A stretch of DNA of 64,000 nucleotides. Origin: Caulobacteraceae bacterium. GTDB lineage: Bacteria > Pseudomonadota > Alphaproteobacteria > Caulobacterales > Caulobacteraceae. The translations under genes and the position numbers were made by a program. Of the stretch, positions 58,652-64,000 are shown in pieces (the stretch's first letter is position 1; every line of letters begins with the position of its first letter). The notes under the pieces are model-generated. The model made no database searches, was not told where the DNA came from, and was given only the letters and a program-made list of their open reading frames with translations. The stretch covers positions 1 through 64,000 of the forward strand of contig CANJMO010000002.1 in NCBI GenBank assembly GCA_947475845.1, in the 5' to 3' direction.

Positions 58652-58938
58652 GGGGGGATACCTGTTACTGCGCCAGATCAAGATCAGGTGCATAGCGATG
58701 TTCGTTTCGACCGACAACAGTCAAAAGCAAGAAACGGCGGTCTCTGCGGGTAAAATCATCATGGCCTAACCGCTCAACAAACGATCAACTCCGGCGATCT
58801 TCAGGAAATCATGAAGGCGTCGAAGGAGATCGATTGCGCTGCTGCAACATAAGCTTCTGTGGATGCTGGACATTTGTCCGCGCGTTTCAATCCAAGGCCG
58901 AACAGGGACGGCGACGGCGAGCGCGGCCTTGCGAAGAC
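58652..58938. other. AT-richer spacer upstream of mucR
   Basis: This 287-bp spacer holds no convincing gene. It is noticeably richer in A and T than its surroundings (for example AAAATCATCATGG and AACAAACGATCAACT near 58750-58800). MucR proteins bind AT-rich sites and often repress their own genes, so autoregulatory sites here are plausible. No exact promoter could be assigned. Confidence 0.4.
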
Positions 58939-59715
58939 TCAGTTGTTCGGAATCGAATCCGGGACAGCCGCCGGCGCATCCAGCTGCTGAAGGACCTGGC
59001 GCACATACATGGCGTGGACGATCAGACCGAGGCTGATCGGCTGGCCGGCGGGTACGATCTGGCCGGAAACGATGCCGGCGATGAACTCGTCGGGCTGCGG
59101 ACCCTCGGCGCCGACCAGGGGCGGCCTGTCGCCGACGCGGCGGCTGATGAAAACGGGTCCGCCGGAATTGCCCTGCACCACCGGCGAGTCGAGCAGGAAG
59201 GTGCCTTCGGTGGCCGGAGTCAGGGGATAGGAGGCCAGATGGCCCACGCGCAGGATCGGGAAGCCGCGCCCGTCCGAGGCATAGCCGCCGGGATAGCCCA
59301 GGGCCTGCATGGTCGCGCCGGGCAGGGTCTGCTGCTGGTCGAAGGTGTTGGCGTCGGCGAACCAGGAGACCGGGATCGCGGTGGCGGCGACTTCGGCCGG
59401 CACGCTGACCGGCAGGACGGCGACGTCATAGTTGGCATGTTTGGCCCAGATCGGCTTTTCCCCGTCCAGCGTCGGCTCGGCCCGCCATTCGCGCCGCCAC
59501 GAGCCGTCGGGATTGCGCAGGCGCAGCAGGATCTGCACTTCCGAGCCGCCGATGTTCTGGATCACATGGCGGGCGGTGACGAGGACGACGCGCGGGGTCC
59601 CGTCGGGCGTCGGATCGCTGACCAGGACGCCCGTGCCGGTGGTCGTCTGGCCACCCGGGTTCTGAGCCACCGGGACCGTGGCCTGGATCATCGCAGTCGT
59701 GAAATCGAAGGGCAT
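58939..59715 (-). CDS. Trypsin-like serine protease without signal peptide
   Basis: A 258-residue S1-fold protease. The triad is H50 (VLVTARHVIQN), D97 (NYDVAVLPV) and S184 (GNSGGPVF). No PDZ domain and no N-terminal signal peptide, so it may stay in the cytosol or use another export route. The protein ends with a short tail after the catalytic domain. ATG 59715 is the family-like start; 59739 adds a basic leader. Divergent from the oligopeptidase gene. Confidence 0.88.
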   Translation of the reverse strand: MPFDFTTAMIQATVPVAQNPGGQTTTGTGVLVSDPTPDGTPRVVLVTARHVIQNIGGSEVQILLRLRNPDGSWRREWRAEPTLDGEKPIWAKHANYDVAVLPVSVPAEVAATAIPVSWFADANTFDQQQTLPGATMQALGYPGGYASDGRGFPILRVGHLASYPLTPATEGTFLLDSPVVQGNSGGPVFISRRVGDRPPLVGAEGPQPDEFIAGIVSGQIVPAGQPISLGLIVHAMYVRQVLQQLDAPAAVPDSIPNN

Positions 59716-59808
59716 TGGCGCTCTCTGGCGAGACCTCATTGATCACAGCCGGATGCGGCGCGCACAAGGCGCCTTGCCTGAGCGGCGATCCCCTTCCAGA
59801 ACGGAGAG

Positions 59809-61902
59809 ATGACCAGCGCCCCCGTTCCCCCCGTCGCCAAGATCGAGCCCGTCCGCCACGAGCAGCTCGGGCGCACCCGCACCGACGACTACGCCTGGAT
59901 GAAGGACGACAACTGGCGCGAGGTGCTGCGCGATCCGTCCGTGATCAAGGCCGACGTGAAGGGCTATCTGCAGGCCGAGAACGCCTACACCAAGGCCATG
60001 CTGGCCTCGACCGAAGCGCTGCAGGCGCAGATGTTCGGCGAGATGAAGGGCCGCATCAAGGAGGATGACTCCTCGGTCCCCGCCCCCGACGGGCCCTGGG
60101 ACTACTATGCGCGCTACGTTCCCGGCGCCCAGCACCCGGTCCACGCCCGCCGGCCGCGCGGCTCTGAAGACGGCGAACAGGTGCTGTTGGACGCGGACGC
60201 CGAGGCCAAGGGCAAGGCCTTCTTCCAGGTCAACGGCGCCGAACACAGTCCGGACCACGCCCTCTATGGCTATGCGGTGGACGAGCAGGGCTCCGAGGTC
60301 TGCCGCATCTATGTGAAGGACCTGGCGACAGGGGCCGTGCTGCCGGGCCCTGTGGAGAGCTCGACCGGCGACTTCGTGTTCTCGCCCTGCTCGCAATGGC
60401 TGTTCTGGATCTGGCGCGACGCGGAGGGCCGCCCGGCCCGCCTGTACCGCCGTCCGGCGCGGGGCGGCGAGGACTTGCTGGTCTATGACGAGCCGGACGA
60501 CGGCTTCTTCATGGGCGTCGGGGTGACCTCGTCGCGGGCCTATATCGCGCTGGGGCTCGGCAACCAGGAGACCAGCGAAGCGCGGCTGATCCCGGCTTCG
60601 GACCCGACGCTGGACCCGTTCATCGTCGAGCCGCGCACCGACGGCCTGCGCTACGAGGTCGATCACTGGAACGACCATTTCGTGATCCGGACCAACGCCG
60701 ACGAGGCCACCGACTTCAAGCTGGTGCTGGCCAGCGAGGATGATCCCTCGCGGCGCACCTGGCGCGACCTGGTCCCGCACCAGCCGGGGCGCTTCATCGC
60801 CGGCATGACGACGTTCAAGGGCCACCTGGCCCGGTTGGAACGCGTCGACGCCAACAACCGGATCGTGATCACTGAGGCCGGATCCCTGGCCGAGCACGCC
60901 ATCGACTTCGACGAGGAGGCCTACGCCCTCAATCTGGAAGGCGGCTACGAGTACGACACCGCCGTGCTGCGCTTCGTCTACCAGTCGCCGACCACGCCCC
61001 GGCAATGGTTCGACTACGACATGGCCAACCGGACGCGGACCCTGCGCAAGACCCAGGAAATCCCCTCCGGCCACGACCCGGCCGCCTATGTCACCCGCCG
61101 GCTCTATGCGACGGCCCCGGATGGCGCCCAGGTTCCGATCACGGTGCTGATGAAGGCAGGGACGCCGCTGGACGGCTCGGCGCCCCTGCTGCTGTACGGC
61201 TACGGCTCCTATGGGATGGCGATGGAGCCGTCGTTCTCGATCCGCAACCTGTCTTTGGTGGACCGGGGCTGGATCTGGGCGACGGCTCATATCCGCGGCG
61301 GCTCGGAAAAGGGCTGGGGCTGGTTCCAGGACGGGCGGCGGTTCAACAAGCGCAATACCTTCACCGACTTCATCGCCTGCGCCGAACATCTGACCGAGGA
61401 CGGCTACGGCAGCGCCGGGCGCATCGTCGCTTATGGCGGATCGGCCGGCGGGATGCTGATGGGCGCCATCGCCAACATGAGGCCCGACATGTGGGCCGGG
61501 ATCATCGGGGCGGTGCCGTTCGTCGACGTGCTCAACACCATGAGCGACACCTCCCTGCCCCTGACCCCGCCGGAATGGCCGGAGTGGGGCAATCCGCTGG
61601 AGGATGAGGCGGCCTACGACTACATCGCCGGCTACAGCCCCTACGACAACGTCGCGCCCATGCCCTATCCGGCGGTCCTGGCCACCGGGGGACTGTCGGA
61701 CCCACGCGTCACCTATTGGGAGCCGGCCAAGTGGGTCGCGCGACTGCGCCGCGAGACCACCAGCGACAATCCGGTGCTGCTTAAGATCAATATGGAAGCC
61801 GGGCACGGCGGGGCCTCGGGTCGGTTCGATTTCCTCAAGGAGATCGCCCTCGACTACGCCTTCGCTGTCTGGGCGGCGGACAAGGGATGGGCCCAGCCGT
61901 GA
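59809..61902 (+). CDS. ptrB: Oligopeptidase B (S9 serine peptidase)
   Basis: A 697-residue cytosolic peptidase cutting small peptides after Lys or Arg. An N-terminal beta-propeller is followed by the alpha/beta-hydrolase domain with catalytic S545 (YGGSAGGMLMG), D631 (LSDPRVTYWEP) and H666 (EAGHGG). The basic-residue pocket segment TSLPLTPPEWPEWGNP is typical for PtrB. It has no signal peptide. Overlaps the acetyltransferase gene start as GTGA. Confidence 0.95.
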   Translation: MTSAPVPPVAKIEPVRHEQLGRTRTDDYAWMKDDNWREVLRDPSVIKADVKGYLQAENAYTKAMLASTEALQAQMFGEMKGRIKEDDSSVPAPDGPWDYYARYVPGAQHPVHARRPRGSEDGEQVLLDADAEAKGKAFFQVNGAEHSPDHALYGYAVDEQGSEVCRIYVKDLATGAVLPGPVESSTGDFVFSPCSQWLFWIWRDAEGRPARLYRRPARGGEDLLVYDEPDDGFFMGVGVTSSRAYIALGLGNQETSEARLIPASDPTLDPFIVEPRTDGLRYEVDHWNDHFVIRTNADEATDFKLVLASEDDPSRRTWRDLVPHQPGRFIAGMTTFKGHLARLERVDANNRIVITEAGSLAEHAIDFDEEAYALNLEGGYEYDTAVLRFVYQSPTTPRQWFDYDMANRTRTLRKTQEIPSGHDPAAYVTRRLYATAPDGAQVPITVLMKAGTPLDGSAPLLLYGYGSYGMAMEPSFSIRNLSLVDRGWIWATAHIRGGSEKGWGWFQDGRRFNKRNTFTDFIACAEHLTEDGYGSAGRIVAYGGSAGGMLMGAIANMRPDMWAGIIGAVPFVDVLNTMSDTSLPLTPPEWPEWGNPLEDEAAYDYIAGYSPYDNVAPMPYPAVLATGGLSDPRVTYWEPAKWVARLRRETTSDNPVLLKINMEAGHGGASGRFDFLKEIALDYAFAVWAADKGWAQP

Positions 61903-62435
61903 TCGTGCGCGACGCCACAGCGGCGGACGCTGAGGCCATGGCCGCGATCTACGGCCACGACGCCGTGCACGGGACCGGCACCTTCGAGGAAGCGCCGCCG
62001 AGCGTTACCGACATGGCCGCGCGCCTCGCCGCCGTGCAGGAGCGGGGGATGCCGTGGGTGGTGGCCGACGACAATGGCCGGGTGCTGGCCTTCGCCTATG
62101 CCGCGCCCTACCGCACCCGCGCCGCCTACCGCTACACCGCGGAGGACAGTGTCTATGTGGCGCCGGACGCCATGCGCCGGGGCGCCGGGCGGGCGGTGCT
62201 GGCCGAGGTGATCGCGCGCTGCGAGGCGCTGGGCCTGCGCCAGCTGGTGGCGGTGATCGGCGATTCGGCCAACGCCGGATCGGTAGGCCTGCATGCGGCG
62301 CTGGGCTTCGAGCCGGCCGGGGAGCTGCCCGACGTCGGCTACAAGCACGGCCGCTGGCTGGACGTGGTGCTGATGCAAAAGGCGCTGAACGGCGGAGCGG
62401 CGAGCGCGCCCACAGGCGGCGGCATCGATCTTTAG
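61899..62435 (+). CDS. GNAT N-acetyltransferase (phosphinothricin-type)
   Basis: A 178-residue acyltransferase. Opening MIVRDATAADAEAMAAIYGH, then GTGTFEEAPPS, and the acetyl-CoA binding block RRGAGRAVLAEVIARC followed by GDSANAGSVGLHAALGFEPA match phosphinothricin/methionine-sulfoximine acetyltransferases. Start GTG 61899 overlaps the ptrB stop and gives the family opening; ATG 61887 is an alternative. The substrate could be a toxic amino-acid analogue. Confidence 0.9.
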   Translation: MIVRDATAADAEAMAAIYGHDAVHGTGTFEEAPPSVTDMAARLAAVQERGMPWVVADDNGRVLAFAYAAPYRTRAAYRYTAEDSVYVAPDAMRRGAGRAVLAEVIARCEALGLRQLVAVIGDSANAGSVGLHAALGFEPAGELPDVGYKHGRWLDVVLMQKALNGGAASAPTGGGIDL

Positions 62436-62451
62436 CGCGGCATCCGAAAGC

Positions 62452-62466
62452 TGGCTGGGGGACTAG
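62452..62466 (-). repeat. 15-bp copy of the tRNA-Gln 3' end
   Basis: The 15 bases TGGCTGGGGGACTAG at 62452-62466 are identical to 62664-62678, the 3' end of tRNA-Gln (acceptor stem, discriminator and CCA). The copy lies 212 bp downstream of the tRNA and within its own hairpin-forming segment (GGGGG then CCCCC). Such partial tRNA 3' copies mark attachment sites left by integrative elements, but no integrase remnant is seen. Chance similarity cannot be excluded. Confidence 0.45.
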
Positions 62467-62663
62467 ACACCCCCGAAGCAGCCTTGAAGCGGTTTCTCGA
62501 AAGCCCTGCCGGCAAACGGGCGGTTCCTGAAACCGTCGCGTTACCTGTAAAATCAAGGCGTTAGCTAAGACCGTTTACCGACGGCCGCGTGGCGTTTACA
62601 GCCGAGCGACAAAGCAAAAAGCCGCCAGAAACGCCGTAAGATAATGATTTAATTGGGCTTTTT

Positions 62664-62737
62664 TGGCTGGGGGACTAGGACTCGAACCTAGAATGACGGT
62701 ACCAAAAACCGCAGTGTTACCATTACACCATCCCCCA
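62664..62737 (-). tRNA. tRNA-Gln (anticodon TTG)
   Basis: A 74-base gene with encoded CCA. The 7-bp acceptor stem (TGGGGGA with TCCCCCA, U1-A72 as in other tRNA-Gln), D-arm ATGGTGTAATGGTAACAC, anticodon loop TTTTTGG with TTG, and T-arm CTAGGTTCGAGTCCTAG are all present. The identity follows from the anticodon and the U1-A72 pair. Confidence 0.97.
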
Positions 62738-62903
62738 ACGGGACGCCCGCGGCCGGGGCCACGAAGGCGGTGGAGATAGCGCAAGCCCCAGGGCATTGCA
62801 ACGTCCGCTTCGCGCTTCTTGAGCCCTGCAAACGGCCCGCCGAATCCGGCGCCGACGTCGCTTGCGGGGGTGGGGGGCCTGCTCTATAAGGCGCGCCTCA
62901 CGT

Positions 62904-62980
62904 CGGAGTATAGCTCAGTCTGGTAGAGCACCGTCTTCGGGAGGCGGGGGTCGCAGGTTCAAATCCTGCTACTCCGACCA
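62904..62980 (+). tRNA. tRNA-Pro (anticodon CGG)
   Basis: A 77-base gene with encoded CCA. Acceptor stem CGGAGTA/TACTCCG, D-arm TAGCTCAGTCTGGTAGAGCA, anticodon loop TTCGGGA with CGG, variable loop, and T-arm GCAGGTTCAAATCCTGC. The C1-G72 acceptor pair and the CGG anticodon identify proline. Confidence 0.96.
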
Positions 62981-63100
62981 AATTTCCCGCCCCCGTCCAC
63001 GCCCGAAATTTCATGACCATTTGACCCTGGCCAGCCGGGGCCTAGATTGCGTGGGCGGAGCCGAAATCGGCAAGGCCGAGGCGGCGTTGGAAATTCCTGA

Positions 63101-64000
63101 ATGAAGCAGTTTGTCTTGACCGTGGCCGGCGTGTTCGTCGGGCTGCTGCTGTTCTTTGTCGGCCTGCCGATGCTGGCGATCGCCATGCTGGCCGGGGCCG
63201 CCCGCCCCGCCGCCGCCCCGGCGATCAGCGTCTTGCAGCTGGATCTGCGCGGCGCCCTGCCCGACCAGGACCCCGGCAGCGCCATCACCGCGCTTCGCGC
63301 CCATGCCCCGTCCGTCCTGGCCATCGAACAGACCCTGCGCCGCGCGGAGTCCGACGAGAAGGTCAAGGCGCTATTCGTTCGCCTGCCCGAAGGCGGCATC
63401 GCCCCCGCCGCGGCCGACGAGCTGCGCCTGGCGTTCAAGCATTTCAGGGGATCGGGCAAGAAGGTCTATGTCCACAGCCAGGGCCTGTACGCCTCGGGCA
63501 TCGTCACCTCGACCTATATGCTGGGCTCCTCGGGCGACGAGTTCTGGATGCAGCCGGGCGCCCCGTTCCAGGCGACGGGCCTGGCCAGCGAGGAGATGTT
63601 CTTCAAGCGCTTCTTCGACAAATACGCGGTCCGTCCCGACTTCGAGCAGCGCTACGAGTACAAGACCGCGGTCAACCCGTACCTGCATGACGACTTCACC
63701 CCGGCGCACCGGGAATCGGACCTGTCGTGGATGGGCTCGATCTATCAGACGACCCTGGCGACGGCCGCAGCCGACCGCAAGATGACCCCGGAAGCGATGA
63801 AGCTGGCGGTCGAGGCCGGGCCCTATACCGCCGAGGAAGCCCAGACGCGGCGCCTGGTGGACAAGATCGGCCAGGTGCACGACGCCGAGACCACCGCCCT
63901 GGCCGCCTCGGGCCCCGGGGCCAAGCTGATCGACCTGGACGACTACAAGAGCTCCTTGCGCGGCCAGCCCGACGGCGCGGCCACCGATCCGGTGATCGCG
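63101..64000 (+). CDS. sppA: Signal peptide peptidase SppA, partial (5' part)
   Basis: 300 codons without a stop, running off the right edge. Residues 6-34 form a membrane anchor (VLTVAGVFVGLLLFFVGLPM). The rest is a SppA long-form N-terminal domain: ISVLQLDLRGALPDQDPGS, the segment LFVRLPEGG and the catalytic lysine K188 in YEYKTAVNPY, matching K209 of the E. coli enzyme. The nucleophile serine is in the missing C-terminal half. SppA clears signal peptides from the inner membrane. Start ATG 63101 is the first residue before the anchor. Confidence 0.92.
   Translation, partial: MKQFVLTVAGVFVGLLLFFVGLPMLAIAMLAGAARPAAAPAISVLQLDLRGALPDQDPGSAITALRAHAPSVLAIEQTLRRAESDEKVKALFVRLPEGGIAPAAADELRLAFKHFRGSGKKVYVHSQGLYASGIVTSTYMLGSSGDEFWMQPGAPFQATGLASEEMFFKRFFDKYAVRPDFEQRYEYKTAVNPYLHDDFTPAHRESDLSWMGSIYQTTLATAAADRKMTPEAMKLAVEAGPYTAEEAQTRRLVDKIGQVHDAETTALAASGPGAKLIDLDDYKSSLRGQPDGAATDPVIA

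Overview
This window is GC-rich, densely packed alphaproteobacterial chromosome with many 1-8 bp gene overlaps. The gene set points to the Caulobacteraceae, probably Phenylobacterium or Caulobacter: a full hydroxysqualene-route hopanoid operon, a MucR/Ros regulator, a DivJ/PleC-like histidine kinase, TonB-receptor remnants, a MucR-type lifestyle and many periplasmic PQQ/molybdenum oxidoreductases. The genus is an inference, not demonstrated by a marker gene.

Layout. (1) 1-3744: the 5' end of ispG faces ispH, which runs into hpnH, a Rieske oxygenase and a tiny secreted Cys protein. (2) 3754-12413: DNA alkyl repair, a PQQ sugar dehydrogenase, a two-subunit molybdenum hydroxylase, and three secreted proteins of one unrecognised family. 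(3) 12466-23094: the hopanoid operon on the minus strand (mlaA-like, hpnA, hpnB, hpnC, hpnD, hpnE, then a truncated TonB receptor, shc, hpnG). (4) 23162-32450: small enzymes and secreted proteins, a decayed RND efflux operon (adaptor with an in-frame stop, pump cut to less than half), stress genes, a MarR regulator and two more members of the secreted family. (5) 32600-42862: carbonic anhydrase and thioredoxin, then a minus-strand oxidative cluster (ThDP enzyme, PQQ-cytochrome c dehydrogenase, secreted PPC and cupin proteins, FAD-linked 2-hydroxyacid oxidase, larB-larE-larC). (6) 42980-50141: M61 peptidase, phosphate uptake pair, Nudix, a broken GFA gene, divergent riboflavin genes. (7) 50150-64000: a dehydrogenase / degenerate pterin synthase / glycosyltransferase operon, a glucan glucosyltransferase with a 38-residue partner, two histidine kinases, sufE, a PAS protein, mucR, proteases, tRNA-Gln, tRNA-Pro and the start of sppA.

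How they fit together. ispG and ispH complete the MEP isoprenoid pathway; HpnC, HpnD and HpnE make squalene from farnesyl diphosphate, Shc cyclises it, and HpnH and HpnG build the ribosyl side chain. The Rieske enzyme beside hpnH is a candidate extra hopanoid-modifying step. The lar maturation genes sit in an overlapping operon with a 2-hydroxyacid oxidase but no larA is present, so the nickel-pincer client enzyme must be encoded elsewhere. Five copies of one secreted protein family, two of the pairs in the same long-short order, accompany the redox genes.

Several genes are broken (TonB receptor, RND pump, its adaptor, a DUF3052 gene, a GFA gene). Two independent in-frame stops argue for genuine gene decay, although the abrupt joins near 16.8 kb and 25.85 kb should be checked against reads. 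No CRISPR array, prophage or insertion sequence was seen.
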